NCBI RefSeq assembly: GCF_028769735.1
Contig: NC_088188.1
Span: 3,805,001-3,869,000 of the forward strand
Origin: Zonotrichia leucophrys gambelii
Lineage: Eukaryota > Chordata > Aves > Passeriformes > Passerellidae
Direction: 5' to 3'
Length of the DNA stretch: 64,000 bases
In this document: positions 1 through 13,054 of the stretch, piece by piece
Numbering within the stretch: position 1 is the first letter of the stretch
How the letters are laid out: every line of letters begins with the position of its first letter
Position numbers and translations under genes: made by a program
The notes under the pieces: model-generated
The model's input: only the letters and a program-made list of their open reading frames with translations
The model's database searches: none
What the model was told of the DNA's origin: nothing

Positions 1-3000
1 CTGGGAGTTTCCCTTGAAGAGATGACATCACCAGAAATTAATGCATGGAGAAAGCACTCACACCTGTGAATGGGAGGTACAAAGGGTCAGTGGGTGTGCT
101 CTCTTCTTCCCATGTCTCAAATATATAGAAGGAAAAACAGCCTCTAGCCATAAAGCAAAAGAAACCCAATTCCTCAAAATAGAAATGAGTTTCAGAAGGG
201 ATACAAATCCTTATCCCTTGGGGATGTGTCAGTAAGGAATAGAACATTCTACCTACCAACTTCTGCATTTCTTAAACTATCAGCAAGCCACAGACAACAA
301 GAGTGACAGATCATGGGGTCCAAGGGACCTGGTCTCATTACTGTCACCAGTGTCACCAAACACTAGAAGCTATGAGTGTGACACTCCTTCCAGAATTTAC
401 AGCTGAAAAAAAGCTTTCATGGTTGGAGTTAAATATTTATAATACAGAACCATTTAATTGTTTAGGTTAGAAAAGACCTCTATGCAGATCAGATCCCACA
501 GATAAAATGTACAGTGTGGTTTCTATTCACACCTTCATTCTGACTTTACTCTCAATCTCCTGCACACATAAATGTTTGATGGCCTAGGACACATGACTGG
601 CTTTAATCATGTTTGGTGAAACCTCCTAATTATACATTTATCCTAGTTGTATAGACCATTCAGGGAGTAATATGTGTTTTAAGAGGTCTAATTACAGCTT
701 GAAGTTCTTTCTCCTTTTTTAATTAGCTAACAAAAGGAGTAAAGCCACTGGGTCTTTAAAAGATTATCTGCCAGTGGTAAACCTATAATCTGCCAAATAT
801 GTGTACAACTCTGAGCCACCAGATTTACTGTCTAAAGAATCATATGATCCTTAAGCTTTGTTTATTAAGTATTTGCATTTGAATGTGGAATAGCTTGTGA
901 GGGTCTCAAGAGAAGCTGAACACATGCTGCTTTCAGATGAGGGGCACATGGACTGAGGAGATCCCACAGACAGAGACACTCCAGAGTCATGAATTCCTGT
1001 GTGTGCACAGCACCAATGCAAACCATGTTTAAATCTGCTGTTGCTGGTCTAAAAGAAGGATCTTTTATACTGCCACAGCACCTGCACCCTTCCCTATGTG
1101 AGGGTGTTGATAACTCCTGTGGATAATGCATTAACTGATGTAAAAGAGGACTCAGTGTCATTAAATTCCTCTTTGAGCTGAGTTTTGCCATATTTTCCTT
1201 CTTTTATTTTATAAACCTTATGCAAAAATCAAATCAGGGTTTGCATCCTTTGAAAGAAGATGTGCATGAAGTCATTCCTACCAGGCAGCTGGGGTTGCCA
1301 CACAGAGCCTACAATGAGGTGAAATGACAATAAACCAAGGAGAAAGCATTGGGACTGACCTGATTTCCCTGAGTTACACTCCTGTATTTCTGGAGCCTGG
1401 CACGAGGCAGCCAGGGTAGCACAGCAGTCTCAAGTGATCGGTTGGATAAATCTGAGACACTGCAGGAGCCATTTGATCAAAGTAAAGCCCACAGGGCCCA
1501 AGTATTGATTCAAGGGCTGCACAACAGTGGCTCCCTTTGGCTTTGTGAGCTGCACTCACAGGCAAGAATTTGCCCTCCTGGAGCAGACCCTGCATTTGCT
1601 GGCCAGGCAAACACCTCCTCCTCTGCTCCTCTAAGTTTTCCCAGCACTCTGCAGGGTTTAAATGGTTAATGATGACACACCACACCTCTTGCCAAAAGAT
1701 GCACCATTAACTATGAGGTAAACCAAACCAGGAACCTGCTCTGAGTATCGGGGTGGTGACTAAGAGCATTGACTCCTGCACAGTCACAGCTCAAATTCCA
1801 GCTCGTTAGCTGAGAGTCACTGAAGAGCTGAGCACTGGAATGACATTACATATTTGCTTAAACACGAAAAGCTCCAATTCTCACAGCCCTCCCAGGAATG
1901 AGGGCTCACCTTGAACAATATGAGAGTTTCTAAGTCAAACAAGGATACTGACATAGCACGAGAGAGGAGCTGACATTAAACAATGAGGTTGGTGTTTCAA
2001 ATTCCATTCTGTGCCTGGGTGGATGACAAAGGCCACAGCAGAACAGATAAGCTTAAATACATCTTCCAGCACTGTGCACCCCTAAAGCTTTAAGAATTTT
2101 GCATATATATAACCAAGACATCTGGCTTCCATTGCTGGATACAAGCTCTGGGCACAAATACTTGATGGGAATGCTATGTCAAATCTAGATATGAAACTCA
2201 AAGTTACATGCCACACCTTCTCAAACATCAATGGTCTCTAATAAAAGCAGAATAAATATTGTAAAGAGCCAGAGAGGGACTACATAGTACCGGTGAATTG
2301 TTCCATGCCACTCCTGAAGAACATGTCCTCCTGTCAAGTTCAGCCCAGATTTTTAAGTAACTGAATATTCATTCCATATTTTGGCCATCTGATGTTTACC
2401 ATCTGGGAGATCTTTGAGCAGGAACAAAGGAAGATGAATTTCTTTTTCTTTATTGACAAGTAATCTTACCTAATCCCTCATGGGAGTTGCCAGCCAAGAG
2501 ACCAAAATGCAAACCAGCATGAGGGCAAAACTGTGCACTGAGATTTTAGTTGATCAGTACTTTCCTCCCCTGTTCAGGGGGCGGCTAAGCACTGGTTTCA
2601 GGATTTCCAACAACCCAAGGGAGTGGGTTATGCTCAGTCTCTGGGTGTACAAAGGCCCAGCAGGGCACATGCTCAGGTGGAGACTGGTTGGAGACAGAGT
2701 GATGGGTTATCAGCTCTGAGTCAATGCTGGCAGTTATCAGTGTTTATCTGTTTGCTGTAGAGATACCAGTGCACTGAGCAGTTCATGTTAGAGCTACCTG
2801 TCAGATAAATCTAATTATGAACCACCCTTCTCACCTCCACCAAGAGTTCTCCCCTTATCAGCCCCGAGTCCTGCACCCAGGGCAGAGGCACTGCAGCTGC
2901 TGCTTCTTCTGCCATTTACCCTCTGCAGGGAAATGATTGGATTTAAACTCCTCTTTTCTTCCCTCATTGTGTGCGTTATCTCTCACCCATGCCTACTTCT

Positions 3001-3189
3001 CACTCCCCATCTCTACCATCACAACCACTCTGTAAGTCATTACTGCACACAACATTTCCCAGAACTTCCATCACCACTGGATTCCAGTTGAGTTCTACAG
3101 TTTCCTCCCTTCAAATGGAACTCTTGATGTTAAGTCCATCTTCCATCACCATTTTTAAACTGCTCTTCTCCTTTGCAAGCACTCAGAGA
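1..3189. other. Intronic DNA without recognised feature
   Basis: AT-leaning unique sequence with many stops in all frames. The longest open frames are about 100 codons, without splice context or a recognisable domain. I see no repeat family here. Confidence 0.6.
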
Positions 3190-3505
3190 ATAAGAGAATA
3201 CCTGAGACTGGGAGGAGTTTTGGAGATAGTCTGGTCCATTGTCCCCTGGTCACAGCAGGATCAAATACATCATGAACATCAGGATAATGTCCAACTGAAT
3301 TTTGAGTATCTCCAAAGATGGAGGAGCCACTGCCAGGCTGGACAACCTGTTGCAGTGTTGGACCATCCTCAAAAGTTGCTTCTTCTTATGTTTAAGTGAA
3401 ATTTCCAGTATTTTAGTCTGTGCCCCTTGCCTCATCTTTTCACTGGGGACCTTTGAGAGCAGTCTGGCTGCATCTTCACAGCTCCCACCAGGAATCAATG
3501 TACAC
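3190..3505 (-). mobile_element. CR1 LINE 3' fragment, old copy, minus orientation
   Basis: Read on the plus strand this is the reverse complement of a CR1 tail. It has the diagnostic order of a phrase like gagtatctccaaagatggag, then caacctgttgcagtgttgg, then a caccctca-like block, then tgtgccccttgcctcat, then a cactggg block. It is strongly diverged, with many substitutions from the usual CR1 pattern, so it is an old insertion. It lies in the same orientation as SPNS2. The ends are approximate. CR1 elements are typically 5'-truncated, as this one is. Confidence 0.75.
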
Positions 3506-6500
3506 CAAAGCAGCACTGTGGGCTCTGTGGGGACAGCAGCACTTCTAGAGTGAGGATGCCACTTTGACAAAGGTGAAGTATTTAAATTCAGTTAAAGCCA
3601 TATGGCAGACACCATCTCACATTTGCTGTGTCTCTGCCACGTTCACAGCAGCCAGGTTTTGCTTCACTCCTTTTCCCTTAAGCCTGCTTGGCATAGAAAG
3701 TATACTAGTTTAAATATTTATGTCTGGCAAAGGAGGCTTCTCTTACCCAAAGAGCCTCCCCTCAACTCTCACAAGCAGGTCACTAAAATTCAAGTGCAAA
3801 TGCCCCAGGCTTTCTTCCTTCAAGTGTTCACAGGTTTTATTCCCACATTCACATTAGTTTTATTCACATGTATTTATTCCACATAGGCTGGCTGGAGGTT
3901 ATAACTGTGTTACAGATGAGACCACACCAAAATTTAACAGCAAGCTCTGATTTACTGAAACCTTAATGCATTTGATTAATCATTTCCTCAAGGGTCAATA
4001 CTGAAACCCTTTGCATTTTGGATGGATTTATACAACAGCCTCTAAGCAGGTCTGATTCCTCTGCAGCATCCATTTACACTTTGTCAAACACTTCCAAACT
4101 TCAGCTCATTTGGATGCATTAAGTGTCTCACTGATTCTCAGCTCTGAACACCTCACCTTTGAACAATTCCCTTTTGGGAAAATTCAGCTGCTACTCAGAG
4201 CCCTAAGAGGAGAAAAGAGACTACAGCAAGCAGAAAGAGATCAAAATACATATTTAAATATAAAAATGAGCAAGGGAGATGAAGCAAAGTCCACTCACCT
4301 TTCCTTTGATTGCCTCTAGTATTTGTTAATGGCTTTAGTTCTCCCAGGTAGCCTGTTCAGGCACACTTAATAGAATGTGGAAAGTTTTATTTGGGAATGC
4401 ATTTAAGATTCTGGCTGATTAAAGCATCCCTATTTTATGAGATTTATATTATTATTTAGTATATAAAACAACCAATAAAGACAGTAAGATACTCCTTTTT
4501 CAACTCATCACACCCTTCAATCAGCAACTAAAGCGTTTAACAACTGCAAACCCACAGGGAGGCTCTAAGGTCAAACACCCAGTTAAGTGTTCTGGAGATA
4601 AAAAACAACCCCAAAGGACCCTGGAAGTAGCAAGACTCCCCCGGCTCTTCTTCCACAGTTGCTTTGTGCTTCATAGGGACAAAAACGTGTGGCAAGTTTT
4701 TCTGAGCTATTTGCAAATGCTGAATTTGAAAATCCCTTTCAACACTAAAATTGCAGTGTCTGAAATCCAGATTCCCATCACTCTCCTCTCTCCAAAGCTG
4801 TGGCAGTCCTGAGGGAATTTCAGTCATTATTATTATTTTTGGGCAGCACAAAAAAAAGAAAAGAAAAAAAAAAAAAGAGCAAGCCCAATTCCCATTCTCC
4901 ATCTTATTAGGGAGTGTAATTACAAGACACTGGGTGATGAAGCAGCACCACCAGGCCCTGATAATAAACTGAGTAGAGTTTCAGCTCCCTAACTGAAGGG
5001 CTTTTCATTTGATTGATCTCCCCATGGTAAAAATACTACAACATGCAAATGATTTGATTTACATTCTCCTCAGTTTAGTTTCTTGGTCATTAATATTGGA
5101 TTAATGACAGGGACCTGGGATGAAATTAGGAGGGAGGTACCAGGTTACTCACACACCAAACCCCATCCAGCAGATGCAATGTTGCTGTAAAATAGACCTT
5201 AAAGAAAAAGGCTGATGTTGAAATAAATCACAGGGTTCATAAAGAGCCCCATGTTCCCAGTGCCTGGTTGAAGACAGAGTTAAAACATTTCTTTTCATCC
5301 TTGGCTGTGGTGTAAGGCCCAGAGGAGTCCATGGCCCTTCACATGGCTGAAATAGTGGTCATTTATCCCTGTTACAAAACCATTACACCAGGATGTATCT
5401 TCCAGAAGTGTTCCCCTAAGAACATTGATAGTTCTGGGTCTGAAGCAAATGGCTGCATTTTGTTCCAGATCTGTCAGGTGGGACACACTCACCAGCGCTT
5501 GCCTCCAATATCTCTGCCATTAGCACTATCACAGTTTCCTTCCTGAGATGTGCAAACACAGCCATAATCACTAAAAGAGGGACTGGAAAAAATACAATGT
5601 ATTTTTTCAACTGTGGAAACACTGCAAGGTTTCTGACAGACTCAGGTTCCCAAATGCAGCTGGAGTATGGGGTGGCATTCACTGAACCAAAGAATATTCA
5701 CAGGCAGTGATGGACTACTGTGTCCAGGCTACAGATGAATCCAACCCTAAATCCAAGCAACAAAGAGATGTCAGCTTTTTCAGAACAAACATTTTGAGGC
5801 ATTGATACCTAGCACTAACAACATCTGCACCTCCAGTGATGTGAGACTCAACCTCTTTAACATGATGGGCTGTCTTGGCTCAAACTCTTTGGTTTGGACC
5901 AATTCTTCAGCAAAAATTTGGTCAAATCCATCAGGTTGGATTGGAGATTCTTGGAGAGCACAACCCCATGTCCCTATCCCTGAAACCACTGCAGAAACTG
6001 ATTTCTCAGCACCCTTTGAAAAAAGCTTCATCCAACAGACTGAGACACACAGGTGAGAAAACTTTGCCTGCACTGGACACATTTTCAAGTTTTGAGAGTT
6101 CATGAAGGACACATTTTAAGGGACTCCCTCAAGGTTTAAATTAAATTCACACAAAGTTACAGTCCCTGCAACTTTTCCCATACTGTTGGTTCTGCTGATT
6201 CTTGGCATATTTTGCTTTGCATATGCTAAAAATCAAGTACACCAGCAGGTCAGCTCTTGCAGCAGCTTTGCTGAAGAACCATTTAAATCATTCCAAACTC
6301 TGATTTTTGCTCCTGCTTTCTGTTTTCACGCTTCCCTGGGCTTGCTGACTCAATCAAGATCCAGAGGGCTCCAAGAACCCTGCAGAAGGCTGAGCTTGCA
6401 GTGTGTTTGGCCCAAATCTGAGAGATGCCTCTCTTGTAGCATCAGATTTCCAGAGAGAAAGTGGTGCACCTACCAGTTCCTTCTACTTTGGAGTTGCTTC

Positions 6501-9500
6501 TTATTCATGATCTTCCTTGAACAGTTGTCATGTTCCTTTTTGAAGTGTTATTAATTGACAAGGTTTTGTCGTGCTGTAGCTTAATTTCATTAAATCCAGC
6601 CTATCTGACAAAATGACAGCCTATTAAACCACACTAAACACATTTGGATGTTTTGTGACTGTCTTCTCATGAGGCTTCATCACTCATGTTTTCAGATTTG
6701 ATGATCATCACCACTGCCAGGGATTTCCAGCTCAAAATCTATTAAGGAGGGTTGAGATTAGTACTCTAATTTGACTTATCTGAATTGCAAATGCAGTGTT
6801 TTGTGTAGCCTGAGAACTTTATACATTTAAAAGAAATGTCAACACTTCAAAAGACTAATTTAGCACCTGGTACTGTAAAACATTTCCCTTTTTCCCACTA
6901 TTTGCACATGACTTAGAACATAATGGTCCTTTTCCCAGCCTTTATGCACAACCCAGGAGGCCAAGGCTGTGTGGCCATTGAGGCAGCACTTACCCTTCCC
7001 AAGGAGTGACTGATGCATTTGGATCAGCAGGCAGCCAAAGAAAGGCTCAAATCCATACTTTTGCATCTGAACAGAAGGCAGAGCCTGAATAACACATTCT
7101 CTCTCCTGCATCCTGTTTTTCAGGACAATACACACAACCCTCAAGAACCATCCAGCTAACAGAAAGTTTAGGTTTGTTTCCAGGCCTCCTAATGAGCCTA
7201 ACCTGGGATGAACGGATTGTTTTCTTTGTGAGGCATCATTAACCAGGCTCTGCTGAAGCACTGTGCTCCCTCCCAAGGCATCAGCTCCAAGAACACCATG
7301 CATAAGCTGCCTCACATTTATCCATGCTGAACACACATCATTTACAGCCTTCAAAAATGGAAACATTTCTCCAGACCCATATCTGAGCATCCCAGTGGAT
7401 CATGAAGGCACACATTCTATCTACACCACCAGCTTGGCACCCTCTCTGTACCCTCAATACACAGCTAGTTGGGAACTAATTCCCAAAATGACAGGACCAC
7501 CCAGGCACTGCAGCAGTGACTTGCTTTGCCTTCTGAACTCGTCTGACCAAGCCAGGCATCCCCCTATTGAAGCCCAGCATGCAGCCATGGACCCCACACC
7601 AGGAATGACTTGTGCCCCTCAGGCCACAGCACCACTGCAAGGATCCTGCCAGGCTGATAAGAGATTTAACAATTCCTCTATATTTTAATATTTGCTTGGA
7701 AGTTCACATGCAGCACTACTACTTTTTTTTTCCCCCACACTAACTGATGAAACCCCAATCTATTTAAGAGCATTTTCCCTTTTTTCCATTCCTTCAATGT
7801 TTTGAACAAGGTTGAGCTTAAGATACTGTCATAATTATTTATAAGACATAATGTTAAAGCATTATAGAGATTTCCACTCACACAGAGTTAAGAAATAAGA
7901 CATTATTTGTGTTCCATCAGCATGCCCTGGGGTTAGGCCTCTGCTGCAGCATGACAAGCAGAATATACATTTTAACAGACAGCACAAGAAGAAGGAATGC
8001 TTCCAAGACACACACAGCCTGGAAATAAAACAATCATGCCTTCTTCCCTCTGCCCCCTCAGCAAATAACTGGCCCAGGTGAGATTTCCTGCTCAGGCACA
8101 ACAAAAGCAGGACAGGTGCAATGTTACATTGCTTCCACACCATCCATCAGCTGACACAGCAGATTAACTTTCCTTCTCTTCAACCTAGATACTATAAATT
8201 CAGCTTTCTGTAAAAAAATGAGACAAACCTGTAAAGGTCTCTGGCCTGTAAAAATCTCTCATGCACCATGCTGCTGTCTCTAAGCATTTCCACGATCCAG
8301 TGAAACAGCACCAAATGTGTGTTGATGTAGGGTCTGACTCAATTGCCACAGACACACAAAAGGTTCCCACAGACTTCTAAAGAAGGAGCTGAATCAGAGC
8401 CACAATCACAGAGCCTGTGGTAATGGTTTCAACATCTTCCAGTAACCCAGATAACAGAGAGTGCTCTGAAACAGGACAGGCAATCACAGAGACGCTGTGC
8501 ACACCAGCACTGAGCTCTGAGCCTGTTCCTGGGGGCTCTCCAGCACAAACCTCTGTCCACCTGCTCCACACAATGCCTGAGCTCTGAGGGCAGCTCTGAC
8601 ACCTCAGTGCAAGAAACTGAGCTGGGATCACAGCCTGTGCTGCAGCACACTCTGAGTGAGTTCCGATGCCAAGCAATGGAAACATCTCTTCTTTCATACC
8701 CACAGTGTTTGATTCAGGTACTGTGTGATTTCAGACCAATTAATGACCTAAAAGGAGGTGCAGGAAGCACATTTGTGCGCACACAGCTGCACACAGCTGG
8801 GGTGATTTGAGAAATTTGAATAAGACACGGGGCCAGACTGACCCCACCTGGGTAGGGTGGGACCTGGGGGGTGCATCTTGATTGCTCTCAGGTCCCAGAA
8901 GGGAGAGCAAAACCATTCCTGTTCCAGACAGCCTGCAGATGGGAAATGCAATGTGTGGTGGAGATATTCCTTATGATAGTTACTTGAAGTTCATTTTCCC
9001 CATCACAGGGATAAGGTTTCTGAGTAGGCTTTGGATCTGTGCTGTGTCTCTCTCCTGGCAGTGATCACCAGCTGTGTTTTCAATAACTCTTCCCAAATGC
9101 TTCACTGGTACATGGACACAGATACTGGATGGAAAAACCCCAGCACGGAGCAGAAAATACACTTCAATTTCTGATAACACCTTTGAAAAGCTGCCTGCTC
9201 TCACAGATTGGCTTTTTTGGGTCTGATGCTCTGAGAACACCTTAATCTAGTTTTCATTTATAGTTTCCCTTGGAAGAGTGACAGGTACAAAGGGACAAGG
9301 TAAGAACATAAAATGACCAGGAGACAAACACATGACAGTAATTCTGCACTCTACAACTATTTCATTTATATAAATATTTTCCCAATGCTTCCATCCTTGG
9401 TTAGCAAAATCTGAGGGAGCAGTGAGGACCCAAGATTGAAGAGTTCAAATCATTGCACTTGTATGTGCAAGAGAAGATGTGCTTACAGGAAAACAGTTTC

Positions 9501-9789
9501 TCCAATGCAAGTACTCCAAATACAGTATTGGAATCAGCTGTGCTGAAGATGATAGCACAGATACCTGGAACATCTTAAGATACCCAGAACATCTTAAGAC
9601 CAGCTCAGTCAGTGCTCCATTATTAAAGGAATAAGCAATAGTGTATTTTTTCCTACAGTACACCTCATATAATCCATATTAAAAGGTGTGAGATAGTAAA
9701 ACTTACAAGAGCACAGGGAACAGCACTTGGAAGGAACAGCAGGTGCCTTCTTGCTGGTGAGGGGTTGAAGAAATGGTGCCTTTCAATTT
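3506..9789. other. Intronic DNA without recognised feature
   Basis: Mostly unique sequence. There is an A-rich tract at 4850-4878. A 176-codon open frame on the minus strand at 6860-7390 has no recognisable domain and no splice sites that suggest a real exon. Overlapping frames on the other strand are similar in length, as expected by chance. No transposon was recognised. Confidence 0.55.
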
Positions 9790-9870
9790 CCACATGGGGA
9801 TGCTGGGTTAATGGCTGGACTCCATGATCTCAGAGGTCTTTTCCAGCCTTAACAATTCTATCATTCTAAA
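9790..9870 (+). mobile_element. CR1 LINE extreme 3' end, plus orientation
   Basis: A short tail with the typical CR1 end order: ggttaatggctggactcc, then atgatctcagaggtctttt, then ccagcct, then a terminal attctatcattcta microsatellite-like end. Only the last 80 or so bases are recognisable. Confidence 0.8.
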
Positions 9871-12800
9871 AGGAGCTCTGGGAAATATCTCTTTTTAAAT
9901 TACCTCCTTTAGACACACAAGAGAGGGGCAGTGGGGCAGAATCAGTCCATACAGAATTCCACTCTGCAGGGTAGAGCAGAGATGAGAGCCCTTATCCTTT
10001 CATCCTTTCCCTCTCTCCCTGGGACTCCTGAGCCACCTAAGCCCAGCCCAGCACCTCCTGCACCTGGCACCAGTGCCCCCAGTGCCCTGTGGGGAGAGGG
10101 GGCTCTGACAGCTGGAAGGAGAGGAGATGCAGGGATTGCCACATCTCACTTTAGAGAGCAGAGGCCATGCAGGAGGCTGAGGGTATCTCGTGGTGCAGGG
10201 GGCACTGGGGCAGCACTAAGGGGCAGAAATGCAGCTCAGAGGGATTTGGGAGCTGACACCCCCCACACAGAGAGCACCAGCACCCACCTGATGCTGGTAC
10301 CAGAGCCCACAGCAGGCAGCATTTCTCCTGAGCAGTCTAGCAAAGGCCAAGTGTGCAGAAATCCCAATTTCAACAGCACTTGCCCACCTGCAGGGCTCCT
10401 GTGCCCCAAACACAGCAGAGCCAGCCAGGAGCTGTGGCCATGCCCCTCTCTGGTCACTCCAGCATCACCTGTGTGAGGGAGGGGACTGGATGCACACACA
10501 GCTGAGTGCCCAAAGCTGCTGGGAGAATCCCTTCTGCCTTCTCTCTGCAAGAGAGCTCTGCTCAAAAATAACAGGCTGGAACAGTAGGATACAAACATCC
10601 CAGTAATTCATGGGGGCTTCAAAGACAACACTCAGTCTCCTTACATGTAAAGTGTTGGCTTGGGGATTTCAGTTTTGTTTGTTTATGTTTTTCAGGCTGT
10701 GTATTTATCTAGCACAGTGGAACCACAGGCACAGGAGCTGTATGTTTTACATTACAACTTCTGTTGGAGCACTTAAAACTAAATCCTTTTTTTTTTTTCC
10801 TATAGTGAATCATCATGTGTAGGGGGTGGTTAGATTATATTTATGTTTTTAAAATTAACTCAGCTAACCGTTTGTTCCATACTGCATACAATTTGTTGCT
10901 TCTCTTTTAGAAACTCCTTGAAAGACAAGTTTGGAAATAAAAATACATCTGGCAAGTCTGAAAGACAGGACTTGAGCAAGAACTGCACACTAACTGGAAC
11001 TCCACCATGGACAATTTACTTCCTCTTCCAGAGATAAATCAAAATAAAAGGAAGAGGAAACAACACTAAGAAAAATACCTATCCAGAGGTAAATTGCAGT
11101 GGGAGCAAAAAGGTTTTATCATGTCAGCTATATCAAAGCCTGAACAGAAATATTTACCAAGAACTGGAGAATTCAAAAGCACATTCCTGGTTCACCTTGT
11201 CAATGCTTTGCTTTTCCATTTCCCAATTTTCTGGCTGTGTCTCCCAGCCAACCCCCATTAGCACAGCCTGCCCTGGGTGCTTGAGGCACTGCTGGACTCC
11301 CAGCCTGGGGGAGCAGAAGCCTTGGTTCATTTGTAAGCCAGCACGCCTTTTATACAGAAATATGCTTTATACAAGATATTTACATGGACACAGCAGTATT
11401 TTAGAAGACCAGAGAACAGTCTGCAAATTTTCAAGCTCTTTTCTACCTCCAAGCTCTTTCTTGCTTTAAGATAGAGGTGTCTCCCCATAGGGGAGAGGGA
11501 TCCTGATGTCCCAGAGGGATCTGCTGAGAGGGGCTGGAAGTTTAGCCCCAAACCCCAGGGCTCACCTAAGACAATCTGCTGCTCAGACAAACCAGCTGAG
11601 AACATTTATCATGACTAATGGATGTGGATATCCAAGCAGCCAGAAACAAACTCTGCTGATAACTCTGCTGATGATCACTCCTGACAACCAGGTTGGTTCA
11701 TATTAAGCTGTTCAGAAAGAGAGAAATGGTGCAGTTGGGATTACAGACCCTTCCCAGTGACATCTGGGAATATAAACCACCTCAGGGTGATCAGCCACCA
11801 CAGGCAATCAGGCACTGAGCCCATGGAAATGCTGCCTAGGGAAATAAACTGGTTACTTATTAAATCAGAGTTTATATTGATACAGAGGAATACAAACATA
11901 TATTTAGCTTTTTGTGTGGTTGGAAACACATCTGGGTGAAGAAACTCTATGAAGATTGTGCCCTTGGCTCATTACTTTGGGATATGACTCTATGCCACAC
12001 AAAAGCCTACTGATTTTTTGTTGATTTATTACAGTTCATGAACCAACAACCAGCAAGTGTTTCCCCAAATGCCTGGCAAAAGCCAAAAACAACACAAGAA
12101 AGGGTTTTGCAGGTGAAAGTTGTGCTGGTAGGTGCAGACCTGATATAATGTCAGGTTTAAAGGGAGAAAATCTCTAAGCCAGTGTTGGTAATTAGAAAAT
12201 AAAAATTAAGACACATCCATTATTTATTGAAGCTTCTATAAATGGAGTTAATTTAGAGATATGTCTAAATATGTACCAACTTTACCTGATTTTATATTAT
12301 TGAACAAGTTTGTTAATGGTTTCTTAATGGAACTTTTATTTTAAAGTGCTAAACAGTGCTATAGAGCAGAAATGTGCAAGTACCAAAGCAGAGGAGGCCT
12401 CATGTCTTATCTTTCTATAGAGAAATTCTGGACTAACATAAATCATCAAACAACACTAAAAAGTGAGCTTATCAATGTTATCTCAGTCTTACTGCTTCTG
12501 ATGATTTTCTTTAGTTAAATTTATCATTAGATATTTTTATCCATGGAAACAGGTGTATTTATGGAATCAATCTGTGATACAGTATTTATTTGGTTTCTTA
12601 CTCTGATTTCTTTCAAAATTAATTTAAGCTGTCATGAACAATAACCAAACTTTTAAGCATGATTTGTCCTGTTTGTATTTTGCTATGTGTGGAATTCATG
12701 CATTGCTCTTTTCTATCACCCCCTGTATGCACTGGAACTAACCCCAGATTTTGGCCTGATTTTCTTTTCCATTGTGAGAGCCTATTATCTAATTATTTAT

Positions 12801-13054
12801 TACCTACCAGCAGATAAGACATTAATTCTTCATTTATTTGACAGTCATTATTCCATTTTAGGAACCCAGAGATACTTGATAATAAATAACTAATGATATT
12901 TTAAAAGGCAGAGCTCTTTAACAACTGTCTGCATGACACATGTATCCAATTGCTGATTTATCTGCTGATTTTCAGTTACTTTTTTTAACCCAAGCAGAAT
13001 ATAATAGCATTTATACAGTATCTTAGATGAGTTGTTTGCTGCACTCCAATCCCT
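9871..13054. other. Intronic DNA; GC-rich patch near 10.0-10.5 kb
   Basis: The patch at about 9990-10480 is rich in C and G runs. It holds a 181-codon frame on the plus strand (9931-10476) with low-complexity Pro/Ala/Ser content and no domain that I recognise. The rest, especially 12.1-13.0 kb, is AT-rich and featureless. Confidence 0.5.

Noticed and set aside
6860..7390. A 176-codon open frame on the SPNS2 strand
   Set aside because: A frame of this length is expected about once by chance in 64 kb read in six frames. It has no domain, no splice context and comparable frames opposite.
9931..10476. A 181-codon plus-strand frame starting MGQ, which could suggest a gag start
   Set aside because: It is low-complexity in a GC-rich patch, with no retroviral domain and no neighbouring element parts.
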